Below, one piece after another: positions 39,806 through 49,797 of a stretch of DNA of 64,000 nucleotides (position 1 is the first letter of the stretch; each line of letters opens with the position of its first letter). The notes under the pieces are model-generated. The model made no database searches. It had not been told where the DNA came from and saw nothing but the letters and a program-made list of their open reading frames with translations. The stretch is from Prevotella sp. CAG:617 (GTDB taxonomy: Bacteria > Bacteroidota > Bacteroidia > Bacteroidales > Bacteroidaceae). The stretch is taken from contig FR903579.1 in assembly GCA_000438115.1 (NCBI GenBank), forward strand, positions 35,529 to 99,528, read 5' to 3'. The position numbers were made by a program, and so were the translations under genes.

Positions 39806-41119
39806 TTATACATTTTCGATTTTTCCATACAAATCATACTCGTCTGCATCGGTAATAATAACATTATAAAATTCACCTACTGAGATTGTTTCAGAATCTG
39901 TCTTTTTTATAAGAACTTCACCATCAACATCAGGTGAATCATATTCTGTTCGTCCGATATAATATTCACCTTCTACTCGATCAATAATTGTTCTAAATGT
40001 TTTTCCAATTTTGGCTTTTCCCAACGTTTCTGATATGCTTTGCTGAGTTTCCATTAAAAGGTCATATCGGTGTTGTTTTATTTCTTGCGGAACGTCATCT
40101 GTATAGTGTTCTGCAGCATACGTTCCTTCTTCCTCACAATACATGAAAGCCCCTAACCTATCAAACTTTATGTCATTTACGAACTTGAGCAATTCCTGGA
40201 AATCGGCATCTTTTTCTCCAGGAAAACCTACCATAAGTGTAGATCTAATACATATTCCCGGAACGCGTTCCCGCAGGTCATGTAATAATTGATAAGTTTC
40301 AGCTTTAGTTATGTGACGGTGCATTTTAGACAGAACGTTGTCACTTATATGTTGCAGCGCAATGTCTATATATTTGCACACGTTGGCATGTTTAGCCATG
40401 ACATCCATTAATGCATAGGGAAAATTCGTTGGATAAGCATAGTGTAAACGTATCCATTCAACTCCTTTAATGGAGGCCATGCGATCTATTAATTCCGGTA
40501 GTGCTTGTCTTTGATATATGTCAATTCCGTAATATGTAAGTTCTTGAGCTATAATCTGAAATTCTTTAACGCCTTTTTCTACTAACAAACCAACTTCATC
40601 CAAAATATCTTCTATCGGCCGACTTTGGTGTTTCCCTGTTATTATTGGAATTGCACAATAAGCACAATGTCGATTACATCCTTCAGAAATTTTAATATAA
40701 GCATAATGTGCAGGAGTTGTTTGTTGTCGTTCCAAACGTAATTCGTTGTGATAGTGTAAATTCAAATCATTTAATAGCTCTACCCAATTGAATTTTCCAT
40801 AAAACTTATCTACCTGAGGTATTTCCTTTGTTAATTCACACAGATAACGCTCAGAAAGACAACCCATTACGTATACTTTTTTAATAAAACCATTTTTCTT
40901 CTTCTCACATAAATCCATAATCAGATTAATGCTTTCCTCCTTAGCATCTCCTATGAAGCCACATGTATTAACTACGGCAATATCTCCGTGAAGGCGTCCT
41001 GGATTATGATAAATCTTGAATCCATTTTCTGAAAATTGCCGCATCAACATTTCGCTGTCAACCAAATTTTTTGAACAGCCCATAGTAATAATGTCTATGA
41101 TTCTTTCTGACTTATACAT
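39806..41119 (-). CDS. rimO: Ribosomal protein uS12 methylthiotransferase
   Basis: RimO is a radical-SAM enzyme that methylthiolates Asp of ribosomal protein S12. The 437 residues have the N-terminal cluster-binding Cys in TMGCSKNLVDSE, NTCGFIGDAKEES and MGCLSERY. The radical SAM motif is EGCNRHCAYCAIP around residue 148-160 (CxxxCxxC). A C-terminal TRAM domain is present (EGEYYIGRTEYDSPDVDGEV). The SKNLVDSE motif discriminates RimO from MiaB. It lies 13 bp downstream of ftsY. Confidence 0.95.
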   Translation of the reverse strand: MYKSERIIDIITMGCSKNLVDSEMLMRQFSENGFKIYHNPGRLHGDIAVVNTCGFIGDAKEESINLIMDLCEKKKNGFIKKVYVMGCLSERYLCELTKEIPQVDKFYGKFNWVELLNDLNLHYHNELRLERQQTTPAHYAYIKISEGCNRHCAYCAIPIITGKHQSRPIEDILDEVGLLVEKGVKEFQIIAQELTYYGIDIYQRQALPELIDRMASIKGVEWIRLHYAYPTNFPYALMDVMAKHANVCKYIDIALQHISDNVLSKMHRHITKAETYQLLHDLRERVPGICIRSTLMVGFPGEKDADFQELLKFVNDIKFDRLGAFMYCEEEGTYAAEHYTDDVPQEIKQHRYDLLMETQQSISETLGKAKIGKTFRTIIDRVEGEYYIGRTEYDSPDVDGEVLIKKTDSETISVGEFYNVIITDADEYDLYGKIENV

Positions 41120-41132
41120 ATGCTGTTATTAC

Positions 41133-42101
41133 TTACTTAAATGTGGATTTACTGAAAAATGAATCAACAAAAGCGGCAGCATCAAACGGTTGTAGGTCTG
41201 AAATCTTTTCGCCTAGCCCAATATACTTAACTGGAATTTTCAGCTGATCAGAAATACCAATAACAACTCCCCCCTTTGCTGTACCATCTAATTTCGTGAT
41301 AGTTAATGAATGTACTTCTGTAGCTTTTATAAATTGTCTGGCTTGTTCGTATGCATTTTGTCCTGTTGACCCATCTAGTATAAGCATAACTTCATCAGGC
41401 GCTGTTGATACGACTTTTTTCATTACATTCTTTATTTTAGAAAGTTCATTCATTAAACTTATCTTGTTATGTAAACGACCTGCCGTATCTATTATTACGA
41501 CATCGGCATCATTTGCCTTGGCGGAGTTCAATGTATCATAAGCAACACTGGCAGGGTCACTTCCCATTTGTTGCTTGATTACAGGCACACCAACTCTTTC
41601 ACCCCAGATACACAATTGTTCTACTGCCGCTGCCCGAAACGTGTCAGCTGCTCCCAGATATACTTTTTTTCCTGCTGATTTATATAGATAAGCCAATTTT
41701 CCTATTGTGGTAGTTTTACCTACGCCATTTACTCCGACAACTAAAATTACGTAAGGCTTATTTCGTGGTTCAAAATCTTTATCTTCCAGATTTCCACTTT
41801 CTGATGTGGTTAGCATCTGGGTAATTTCTTCACGCAATATTTTATTTAGATTTTCTGTATTGACGTATTTGTCACGAGCGACCCGTTTCTCTATGCATGA
41901 TATAATTTTCCGTGTCGTTTCAACACCGACATCTGATGTTATTAAAACTTCTTCCAATTCATCTAAAACATCGTCATCAACTTTGGATTTGCCGGCAACT
42001 ACTTTTTTTAATTTTTGAAACAGACTCGCTTTTGTTTTTTCAAGTCCAGCGTCAAGAACTTCCTTTTTTTCTTTTTTAGAGAATAAATTAAACAGCCCCA
42101 T
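41133..42101 (-). CDS. ftsY: Signal recognition particle receptor
   Basis: FtsY docks SRP-ribosome complexes on the inner membrane. The 322-residue protein has only a short N-terminal Lys-rich segment in place of a long acidic A domain, then the NG domain: four-helix N domain, P-loop VVGVNGVGKTTTIGKLA, DTFRAAAVEQL, DTAGRLHNKISLMNEL and TKLDGTAKGGV. That length is typical of Bacteroidota. The minus-strand -7 box TATCTTTG at 42128-42121 lies close upstream, so ftsY-rimO-HU-HU/LysM can be read as one unit. Confidence 0.96.
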   Translation of the reverse strand: MGLFNLFSKKEKKEVLDAGLEKTKASLFQKLKKVVAGKSKVDDDVLDELEEVLITSDVGVETTRKIISCIEKRVARDKYVNTENLNKILREEITQMLTTSESGNLEDKDFEPRNKPYVILVVGVNGVGKTTTIGKLAYLYKSAGKKVYLGAADTFRAAAVEQLCIWGERVGVPVIKQQMGSDPASVAYDTLNSAKANDADVVIIDTAGRLHNKISLMNELSKIKNVMKKVVSTAPDEVMLILDGSTGQNAYEQARQFIKATEVHSLTITKLDGTAKGGVVIGISDQLKIPVKYIGLGEKISDLQPFDAAAFVDSFFSKSTFK

Positions 42102-42120
42102 AACTACATATTTTTGATTA

Positions 42121-42128
42121 CAAAGATA
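42121..42128 (-). promoter_or_regulatory. -7 element for the ftsY block
   Basis: Minus strand TATCTTTG, exact match, 19 bp before the ftsY start, implying a short leader. Confidence 0.5.
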
Positions 42129-42176
42129 CGGAAAAAGTCAGAAATCAAGCTAAAACCTTCGGTTGTTTCTATAAAA

Positions 42177-42207
42177 TAGGCTATAAAGTCATACCCTTTT
42201 AAGCCTA
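42177..42207 (-). terminator. Weak hairpin after tamB
   Basis: A 6-bp TAGGCT stem with additional AU pairs in the loop and a T-rich stretch beyond it on the minus strand. It lies about 20 bp after the tamB stop. Confidence 0.4.
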
Positions 42208-42226
42208 AGAGCTTTTTAATCAATAA

Positions 42227-45200
42227 TTACTTATTTAAGTTCTTCCTGCGAAGGAACAAATCACGCAGAGTGTCAAAATCTCGTTTTAGTAAAATACCGA
42301 TTCCTTGAGTTGTAAGCGTTGATTTGGTGAAATATCGGTCGTTTGTTTCGCTGTAAGCTTTCAGCCTTATTGTTCCGGCAGGATTAAGGAGCCATTGTAC
42401 ATCAAAATCACCAATAAAATTATTTGTGGAGTATGTTGATTTGTCGCGATATCCAAAATTGCCATTTATGAGTAATTGATTGTTGAGCAAACGTCCGTTT
42501 AATAGTCCCTCTATTTCCATATCCTCCCATCCGGAAGTTCCTGTTGAAAAATTCGTGCCGAACGTCCAGTTCTTCACTCCTATTGCATTGGACAGAACAT
42601 TATTTAAATGGCTGCTTAGCGTATTAGATAAAAACGATTGTATGGCTAATGATGATTGATTCTGGGTCGTAGAACTATTGGATGATACGTCGTAAGTATA
42701 AAATCTACCTATACCCAACAAATATATAATTTGCATATTCATGCCTTCTTCTGTATTAATGAGATATTTTACCATTCTCTTCTCATCTTCACCTACTGTT
42801 GGTAAATCTAGGTCGAAACTGATTCGTGGTGCAGTAGCTTGTCCATTGAGATTCAGTATACAATTAACCTTTACGTTATTGTTCGAGAAATTCCCTTTGG
42901 GGTTGAGATCTGATAAAGACACTGAATTTACAGTATAAATGGCTTTTAAACTGAGTGCGGCATTTCTTGGATCGCCAGTAAAATTAATTGTTCCACCGGG
43001 TGAAAAAACAAAATCCTTACGAATGATGTTTTGTAAAATCATTTTGTAGATTCCGTCCTCTACTGTATATGTACCAAACATTGAGAACTTGCCCTTGTTA
43101 TAATAATATGTCCGTAAATTTCCATTTCCATGCATCAATATATAGTCTCCGGTTTTCTCATCCATAATAAGTTTAATTGCAGCATTAGCGTTCGCATTTA
43201 CATTAATGTTTAGCATAATATCTGTTTGAGAATCCGCTGAAGTCAAGACTTTTTCTACGGAATCTTTTGATGAATGGCTTACAAATGTTAGTAATTGTCG
43301 ATCACCAGACGAAGCGGTAGGAACGTCCATAATATAAACAAATTCTGTACCTTTCTCTGGATTGATGTCTATATCTGCAGAAAAACGACCTGGACTCCCG
43401 TTCAGGAAAACATGTCCTGTAGCTGGTACTGTAGCATAAAATGGCATATCTGCCGTTCGTGGCTGGTCATATACAAGAAAATTTCGGAAGTCAATCTGAA
43501 AATCGTAAGTTAAATTTTTCAGGTGATTATGTTTGATATATCCATTGGCAGTAGCCTTTTTCCCGTTGTGGTCAGTCAATTCTACTTCTCCAAATTCAAA
43601 GGCACCGGGCCTGAACTTTACAGAATCAGATTGAAAATGATATCGACAGCCTGTAGTTGCAATTGTTGCATCCATTTCCACACGATGATTCCCCTCAAAA
43701 TCCAATTTTTTGAATGGCCCAAACAGACGCAAATGACCAGATGTGTTGCCTTCGATGTTTGTGAAAATATTTTCGACGTAAGGTTTTAAAAATTGAATGG
43801 TTGTATTATACGCATCAAAATTTAAGTCGAGGCTTTTATCCTTTATAGAAACGATTCCATTGATATTTAATTTCTGATTGTGCGATGCTGTCGTATGTGC
43901 ATGTATTTTGATCTTACCATCCTTTTTATCCCATGAACCTAATGCATGTAACCTTCCAAGCGAAGCTTTATTAAATTGAAAATCATTTGCATTGATTTTA
44001 TATGTGAGTTGTGGGGAGCTTAAGGATTGTGATAAGTACGCTTGTCCACTTACATGTCCACCAAATTCTACACTATGAAAATTAACCAAATCGAGGACAT
44101 AATTCAGATCTATATTATGTAGGTCAATTTTCATGCTGTCTGTAGGTGAGGATGATAACGCTCCATTAATGTTTATATACTGCTGAGCGTTGTTGATTTC
44201 GAAATTCTCGAATCTTAATTTCCCATTCTTTAGTTCTATTACAGAAGGATGCACGATCCATGCGGTATCTTCTACGTACAATTTACTTTGATGAATATTT
44301 GTGCGTAATATTTTATCCTGAGCAAATGTTTTTAAGTCGGATGTGGCAGAAATGAAGCCGTTGAGCATAGAGCCGTTTTTAAGTCTTAAATCAATGTCTA
44401 CAACAGATTGGTTGGCATTAAATTCTGCAGCGACCTGTACTTCATTTTTCTTATTTATTTTTGTACCTTGCACCAATAGTCTTACCTTTTCATCTTTACC
44501 ATTACAGTAAAGTCTTAAGTTTTTAAATTTTTCGGAAGCAAACGACACATCGCTAATGTCTCCTTCTATTAAAATATTGTTAGTCTTGTTGTCTATTTTT
44601 CCATATAAATAACCTCCATTTTGAGAATGCAGATTTAAATTCAACACGTTCTTAAAAAAGTCGGTATTTTTTAGCCTTGCATTAAAGGCGCCCCATTTGT
44701 TTGGCGAAGAGTTGTTCAGGATTTTGTCAAGCGAAGGAAGTAATGACTTAAAACTCTTCTTAAAAAATGAGGGTATTAATTGCTTTATATTGGCGTATGA
44801 ATAATTTCCGGAAGCATTTATGTCTAAAAAATCACTTTTGAAATATAAATGATTATTTCCTGCCCTATTCCACATCTTAAGCACAATAGAGTCCGTTTTA
44901 TACTCTTCCAACCCTTCTTTTTGATAAGAAAGATCATTAATTTGTAGTGATAATTCTGGAGCATTCAGATCAAGAGAATGAGAACTAGCTGTAATTCTCC
45001 CCGACATCCGACCTATTTTTGTTAAGTTCCGAGGTAAATTTAATTTCCTCGGCTCTAATTTTGCAATGTTCAGTTGAAATGAAAATCCTTTTTTTGCCTG
45101 ATTTATTTTTGTAAGAATGCCATTTAGTTCAATATTTGCATTTTTGTCAAGGACTTGCATGTTAATAGACAGGTTGTCATGTTTATAGTTACCCTCAACA

Positions 45201-46618
45201 TTTATATTCTTATACGGATAGTCATGCCATGTCAATTGATGCAATGCAAGTGAAAAAATACCGTCCTGTATTTTCCCATTAGGAATAACACATTTACCTT
45301 TTAATCCAAAATTAACTGTGGAAACATGTGCAGCGGGAATGATATTCTTTAAATTTAATGTGCCCGAAAGTTCTTTTGGAAATATCAGCATATGATTTTC
45401 CCAAATTACTTGCGGACAGATCATTTTTCCATGAACAGAATTCAATTGAAAACTTAAATTTGCGTATGTGTTTTTTCTCTTTGAAATCAAATCGCCTTTT
45501 GCATCAACATAAAAACCTCCAAGATTTTCAATTGCCTTCGGTACCAATTTGCGAGGATGAATCTGACTCCATAAAAGAGGCAAATACGTGTTACTACTTT
45601 GAATATGTAGTTTATCGACTCTTACTCTCTTGATAGAATCATTCCACTTATATGTGATGTCAGAGTGTAAATTTAATGTCTTTGATATATTCTTTAAAAT
45701 CAAAGATTTAAGCGTAATTTGTTGATGTAAAAAATGAATGTCTCCAGTCAATAAAAATGTATCATTCCAAGATTTTAATTGCGGTGCCAAAGCAGCAAAA
45801 TCAAGGGAGGATATCTTACAATGTGAAACAGATAGTTTTGCTTTAAAATTTTTGGGACCATTATCAGTCCATTGGTAAGCTATTAGAACCTTATCCTGGA
45901 TGAACAAGGATTTGGGCATTTCAATTCGTAGATTTTCAATTTGACACATTTTTTTGTTTGCCTGTAAATCCATTGCAAAGTGTTGCAATCTAATTCCTGA
46001 GGCTTCTCTTAATGACAAATCACGAATCCTTACTCTTAGAGAATCGGCAAGTAATTTCTTTAAAGATATATTCGCATTTATCTCAGCTAGATTAATATGG
46101 TGTGGATTAAATCGCCCGGGAGTTCGTGATTTATAGTTTTGGTCAAAACGTATAGCTAATCTTCTTAGTATGATGGAATTGATTCTTAAGTTTATGTCTG
46201 ATTTCTTCTGTCGATTGGATGACTTGAATGCATTGAGAACAAATTGATAGTTATAATCCTCTTTTTCTGTGTTTTTATAAGCATTAATTTGACCATCAAC
46301 TATTGTGATCGTTCTAAGCGAAATTTCTTGATGAAGAAGTGGCGCTAATTCTATCCTACAACTAACGAGATCACTTTCGAATAATTTATTTTTTTTCTGA
46401 TCTAAAATAACAACATTATTCAAAGTTACCCGATTGAATAAACCAACATCGATGCTGCCAATATGAACTTGCGTATGTAGTTTGTTCATCAAGGCTTGTT
46501 CCACGGATGAACGCAAAAAATCTTGGCATAAGGGTAAACTAAAAAAGCTGTATACTAATATATACAGAGATAAAATAGTTATAAAAACTGTGGTTGTTAT
46601 ATGTTTAAGAAATTTCAA
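42227..46618 (-). CDS. tamB: Translocation and assembly module protein TamB
   Basis: TamB spans the periplasm and is linked to outer-membrane protein assembly and phospholipid transport. The 1463-residue protein has one N-terminal transmembrane anchor (about residues 8-30) and a very long beta-rich region of AsmA/TamB-like repeats. The C-terminal DUF490 domain follows (YIMDVPTASSGDRQLLTF, VEDGIYKMILQNIIRKDFVFSPGGTINFTGDPR), ending RFYTYDVSSNSSTTQNQS and KAYSETNDRYF. Membrane topology is single-pass, tail in the periplasm. No BamA-like partner is nearby. It lies 16 bp downstream of the mgtC-like gene. Confidence 0.93.
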   Translation of the reverse strand: MKFLKHITTTVFITILSLYILVYSFFSLPLCQDFLRSSVEQALMNKLHTQVHIGSIDVGLFNRVTLNNVVILDQKKNKLFESDLVSCRIELAPLLHQEISLRTITIVDGQINAYKNTEKEDYNYQFVLNAFKSSNRQKKSDINLRINSIILRRLAIRFDQNYKSRTPGRFNPHHINLAEINANISLKKLLADSLRVRIRDLSLREASGIRLQHFAMDLQANKKMCQIENLRIEMPKSLFIQDKVLIAYQWTDNGPKNFKAKLSVSHCKISSLDFAALAPQLKSWNDTFLLTGDIHFLHQQITLKSLILKNISKTLNLHSDITYKWNDSIKRVRVDKLHIQSSNTYLPLLWSQIHPRKLVPKAIENLGGFYVDAKGDLISKRKNTYANLSFQLNSVHGKMICPQVIWENHMLIFPKELSGTLNLKNIIPAAHVSTVNFGLKGKCVIPNGKIQDGIFSLALHQLTWHDYPYKNINVEGNYKHDNLSINMQVLDKNANIELNGILTKINQAKKGFSFQLNIAKLEPRKLNLPRNLTKIGRMSGRITASSHSLDLNAPELSLQINDLSYQKEGLEEYKTDSIVLKMWNRAGNNHLYFKSDFLDINASGNYSYANIKQLIPSFFKKSFKSLLPSLDKILNNSSPNKWGAFNARLKNTDFFKNVLNLNLHSQNGGYLYGKIDNKTNNILIEGDISDVSFASEKFKNLRLYCNGKDEKVRLLVQGTKINKKNEVQVAAEFNANQSVVDIDLRLKNGSMLNGFISATSDLKTFAQDKILRTNIHQSKLYVEDTAWIVHPSVIELKNGKLRFENFEINNAQQYININGALSSSPTDSMKIDLHNIDLNYVLDLVNFHSVEFGGHVSGQAYLSQSLSSPQLTYKINANDFQFNKASLGRLHALGSWDKKDGKIKIHAHTTASHNQKLNINGIVSIKDKSLDLNFDAYNTTIQFLKPYVENIFTNIEGNTSGHLRLFGPFKKLDFEGNHRVEMDATIATTGCRYHFQSDSVKFRPGAFEFGEVELTDHNGKKATANGYIKHNHLKNLTYDFQIDFRNFLVYDQPRTADMPFYATVPATGHVFLNGSPGRFSADIDINPEKGTEFVYIMDVPTASSGDRQLLTFVSHSSKDSVEKVLTSADSQTDIMLNINVNANANAAIKLIMDEKTGDYILMHGNGNLRTYYYNKGKFSMFGTYTVEDGIYKMILQNIIRKDFVFSPGGTINFTGDPRNAALSLKAIYTVNSVSLSDLNPKGNFSNNNVKVNCILNLNGQATAPRISFDLDLPTVGEDEKRMVKYLINTEEGMNMQIIYLLGIGRFYTYDVSSNSSTTQNQSSLAIQSFLSNTLSSHLNNVLSNAIGVKNWTFGTNFSTGTSGWEDMEIEGLLNGRLLNNQLLINGNFGYRDKSTYSTNNFIGDFDVQWLLNPAGTIRLKAYSETNDRYFTKSTLTTQGIGILLKRDFDTLRDLFLRRKNLNK

Positions 46619-46634
46619 TGGTATAAATTTTCAC

Positions 46635-47321
46635 TTATTCAACCTTGGTTATGAGGATTTCTGGAAATTCTCTTCTAAAAAAAGCTAACGGACTTTCTGC
46701 ATTTTCTCTGTTTGCTTTGATTATCATATCCACAGAATATATCTCACCATTTATTTTTGAAATAAGCTCCATCTGATATGAAATAATGATAAACTCCTTC
46801 TTTTTATTGATATAATCCAACAATAGTTCAACCGTCTCTCTCTTTCCTGTTGTAAAACTTACGACACTGGTTCGGTATCCAACCTTTTTAAAAATGTGAT
46901 TTAATAGGGTAATTCCACAAATTACAAGAATAGTTGTTATAATTCCCATCCAATACATTCCCCCACCAATGGCAAGACCGATTCCTGCAGTAGCCCATAA
47001 TCCTGCTGCTGTAGTTAAACCTCGAACAATTTGATTTCGTTGTAATATGATTGTACCTGCACCAATAAATCCGATTCCAGATACAACTTGTGCAGCAATT
47101 CTGCTTGGGTCATATTTTTCTATTCCTCCCGCATAATCAAGGAACAAGAAACCATATTGCGAAATTATCATCATAAGTGCACTACCGACAGCTACAAGGA
47201 AATGGGTCCTGTAACCTGCTTCTTTAGCTTGGCGCTCTCGATCAAAACCTACGAGGGCGCCAAGAATACCTGCAACCAATAAACGAATTGTCAGCTCTAT
47301 TATGAGATAATATTCATCCAT
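46635..47321 (-). CDS. MgtC/SapB family membrane protein
   Basis: A 228-residue inner-membrane protein with four or five N-terminal transmembrane helices containing GFDRERQAKEAGYRTHFLVAVGSA and GIGFIGAGTIILQRNQIVRGLTTAAGLWATAGIG, the MgtC family signatures. The C-terminal part from about residue 145 is a soluble ACT-like domain. The reading frame runs back to a TTG at 47336; I use the ATG at 47321 because it starts MDEYYLIIELTIRLLVAG. The family is involved in magnesium stress, but its exact action is not settled. Likely co-transcribed with tamB. Confidence 0.88.
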   Translation of the reverse strand: MDEYYLIIELTIRLLVAGILGALVGFDRERQAKEAGYRTHFLVAVGSALMMIISQYGFLFLDYAGGIEKYDPSRIAAQVVSGIGFIGAGTIILQRNQIVRGLTTAAGLWATAGIGLAIGGGMYWMGIITTILVICGITLLNHIFKKVGYRTSVVSFTTGKRETVELLLDYINKKKEFIIISYQMELISKINGEIYSVDMIIKANRENAESPLAFFRREFPEILITKVE

Positions 47322-47325
47322 GCAA

Positions 47326-47333
47326 CAAAGGTA
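47326..47333 (-). promoter_or_regulatory. -7 element at the mgtC start
   Basis: Minus strand TACCTTTG, an exact match, ends only 4 bases upstream of the chosen ATG. The transcript may be leaderless. Confidence 0.45.
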
Positions 47334-47447
47334 CAAAATATTTTACTTTTGTAATCATGAAAAATGAAAAAGCAATTGTTTTATAGGGATTGAATTGTAA
47401 TATGCAAAAAAAAACAGCTTGAAAGTCCTATATCAAAAAAGTTACGT

Positions 47448-47455
47448 AAATTTGT
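47448..47455 (+). promoter_or_regulatory. -7 element for serS
   Basis: TAAATTTG, exact match, 55 bp before the serS ATG. It would drive the serS-lplA-gcv region. Confidence 0.5.
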
Positions 47456-47509
47456 AGCGTATGATTTAATATAATATCCTGATTAGAGGAGCAAATATGT
47501 TATAGTATT

Positions 47510-48787
47510 ATGTTAACAATAAAGCAGATTACAGACGACAAAGAAGGCGTTATTAGAGGACTGGAAAAAAAGCACTTTTCAAATGCAAAAGAAGTCATTA
47601 ATGCCGTCTTGGAAACAAACAATTGTAGAAAAAAGACACAAGTGGATTTGGACAATACGCTTTCTTTTATTAAGCAATCATCAAAACAAATAGGAGCGCT
47701 AATGAAGGAAGGACAGATTGCTGATGCTGAAAAACTTAAAACAGATGTTGCCTCAGCTAAAGAAAGGGCAAAAGGTCTTGAATGTGAAATGAAAAAAGTT
47801 GATGAAGACCTGCGGAACTTGCTTTATACGATTCCTAACATACCTTATGATGAAGTTCCGGAAGGAAGCTCTGCTGCTGATAATCTGGTTGTAAAGATGG
47901 GGGGGACAGAAACAGTGTTGCCTACAAATCCATTGCCACATTGGGAATTAGCAAAAAAATATAATTTAATAGATTTCGATTTAGGAGTAAAAATTACGGG
48001 CGCAGGTTTCCCTGTTTATATAGGTCAAGGAGCTCGTCTGCAACGCGCTTTGATAAACTTTTTTTTGGATGAGGCTCGCGCTGCCGGATATGTGGAGATT
48101 ATGCCTCCCACGGTAGTGAATGAGGCTTCGGGATATGGAACCGGTCAGTTGCCAGATAAAGAAGGGCAGATGTATCATTGTAATCTTGACGACTTATATT
48201 TAATTCCAACCGCAGAGGTTCCTGTAACAAACATTTATCGTGATGTAATTTTAGATGAATCTCAATTGCCAATTAAAAATTGTGCATATACCCAATGTTT
48301 TCGTCGTGAAGCCGGCTCGTATGGAAAAGACGTACGCGGCTTGAATCGTTTACATGAATTTTCAAAAATAGAGTTGGTTCGAATTGATAAACCGGAACAT
48401 TCACGTAAATCTCATCAGGAGATGCTTGATCATGTAGAAGGCCTATTGCAGAAACTGGAACTTCCCTATCGAATTTTACGCCTTTGTGGAGGTGATATTA
48501 GTTTCACTGCTGCCATATGTTACGATTTTGAAGTATATAGTGAAGCTCAAAAACGATGGTTGGAAGTAAGTTCCGTTTCTAATTTTGATACATATCAGGC
48601 CAACCGATTACATTGTAGATACCGTAAGTCTGACGACAAGTCTATTCACCTCTGTCATACTCTTAACGGATCAGCTTTGGCTTTACCACGAATAGTTGCT
48701 GCTTTGTTAGAAGATTTTCAAACTCCTGAAGGCATACGAATTCCTAAATCACTACAACCATATATGGGATGTGATATGATAAAATAA
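47510..48787 (+). CDS. serS: Seryl-tRNA synthetase
   Basis: A class II aminoacyl-tRNA synthetase that charges tRNA-Ser. The 425 residues have the N-terminal coiled-coil arm (residues about 30-105), motif 2 in QCFRREAGSYGKDVRGLNRLHEFSKIEL, and motif 3 in LNGSALALPRIVAALLEDFQ. Length and start are standard. It is only 6 bp upstream of lplA, so it shares a transcript with the lipoate/glycine cleavage genes, a coupling of serine and glycine metabolism that is suggestive but not proof of function. Confidence 0.97.
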   Translation: MLTIKQITDDKEGVIRGLEKKHFSNAKEVINAVLETNNCRKKTQVDLDNTLSFIKQSSKQIGALMKEGQIADAEKLKTDVASAKERAKGLECEMKKVDEDLRNLLYTIPNIPYDEVPEGSSAADNLVVKMGGTETVLPTNPLPHWELAKKYNLIDFDLGVKITGAGFPVYIGQGARLQRALINFFLDEARAAGYVEIMPPTVVNEASGYGTGQLPDKEGQMYHCNLDDLYLIPTAEVPVTNIYRDVILDESQLPIKNCAYTQCFRREAGSYGKDVRGLNRLHEFSKIELVRIDKPEHSRKSHQEMLDHVEGLLQKLELPYRILRLCGGDISFTAAICYDFEVYSEAQKRWLEVSSVSNFDTYQANRLHCRYRKSDDKSIHLCHTLNGSALALPRIVAALLEDFQTPEGIRIPKSLQPYMGCDMIK

Positions 48788-48793
48788 GTACTT

Positions 48794-49768
48794 ATGCTTA
48801 GCGTACATTTTCCTCCATCGGTAAATAATGAAGAAGTTCCTTTTTATTTGGCCACAGAAGAATATTTGGCCAAATATACCAATTTAGAATGTTTCTTCAT
48901 GTGGCAGGTTTCACCATCGGTAATAATTGGTAGGAACCAACTTATGGCGAATGAGGTTAATATTGAATTTTGCAAAAAAAATAATATACACGTCTATCGT
49001 CGGAAAAGTGGTGGGGGCTGTGTATATGCAGATAAGGGAAATGTTATGCTAAGCTATATTGGTACAGGAAAAAATATACAAACGTCCTTTAAGCATTATG
49101 TGGGAAAAATAGTGTCTGTTCTTTCAGCATTAAACCTTCCGTCAGTTGAACAATCCGGCCGGAATGACATTTTGCTTGATGGGAAAAAAATAAGTGGGAA
49201 TGCTTTCTATCATGTTAATAATAGGAATGTAATACATGGAACATTATTGTATGACACGAATATGGAACACATGATAGGAAGTATTACTCCAGACTCTCGC
49301 AAATTAGAAACGAAAGGAATAAAGAGTGTAAGTCAACGAATAGGGTTGCTCAAAGATTATTACCATGGAGATTTGAATTTACTTAAATCATATATTGAAA
49401 CGGGGGTAACTGCTGGGCAAATTGTATTGACAGGCTCTGATTTAAAAGAAATTCGAAAAATTGAGCTAGAATATCTTTCATTAGATTTCCTATATGGAAA
49501 TGATCCTATTTGCAACCTTTCAAAAAACTTTTATAAAAAGGGGTGCGGAAATATTAATATAAGAGTTCTTATAAAACATCATTATATCAATGGAATTGAA
49601 TTATCAGGAGATTTTTTAGAAATCGGCGATATAGAAAAATACGTAATTCAGCCGCTAATCAATATTCCCTATTCAAAAGAATCAATCTATGAAAGATTTA
49701 AGCATATAGATGTCGAAAAACATATACTAAATCTAACGAATGAAGAATTCATAAAGTTGCTAATTTGA
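48794..49768 (+). CDS. lplA: Lipoate-protein ligase A
   Basis: LplA activates lipoate with ATP and attaches it to Lys of acceptor proteins such as GcvH. The 324 residues show the family motifs RRKSGGGCVYADKGNVMLSYI near residue 75-95 and GRNDILLDGKKISGNAFYH near 117-135. A C-terminal accessory domain follows. It lies 29 bp upstream of gcvT, so the product can lipoylate the gcvH protein made two genes later. The length is typical for the bacterial LplA group with its C-terminal domain. Confidence 0.93.
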   Translation: MLSVHFPPSVNNEEVPFYLATEEYLAKYTNLECFFMWQVSPSVIIGRNQLMANEVNIEFCKKNNIHVYRRKSGGGCVYADKGNVMLSYIGTGKNIQTSFKHYVGKIVSVLSALNLPSVEQSGRNDILLDGKKISGNAFYHVNNRNVIHGTLLYDTNMEHMIGSITPDSRKLETKGIKSVSQRIGLLKDYYHGDLNLLKSYIETGVTAGQIVLTGSDLKEIRKIELEYLSLDFLYGNDPICNLSKNFYKKGCGNINIRVLIKHHYINGIELSGDFLEIGDIEKYVIQPLINIPYSKESIYERFKHIDVEKHILNLTNEEFIKLLI

Positions 49769-49797
49769 TTATAAAATAGAACCTAATTAATAAAAAC

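Noticed and set aside
49769..49797. Possible glycine riboswitch before gcvT
   Set aside because: Only 29 bp separate lplA and gcvT, too short for a riboswitch, and none is seen upstream of serS.
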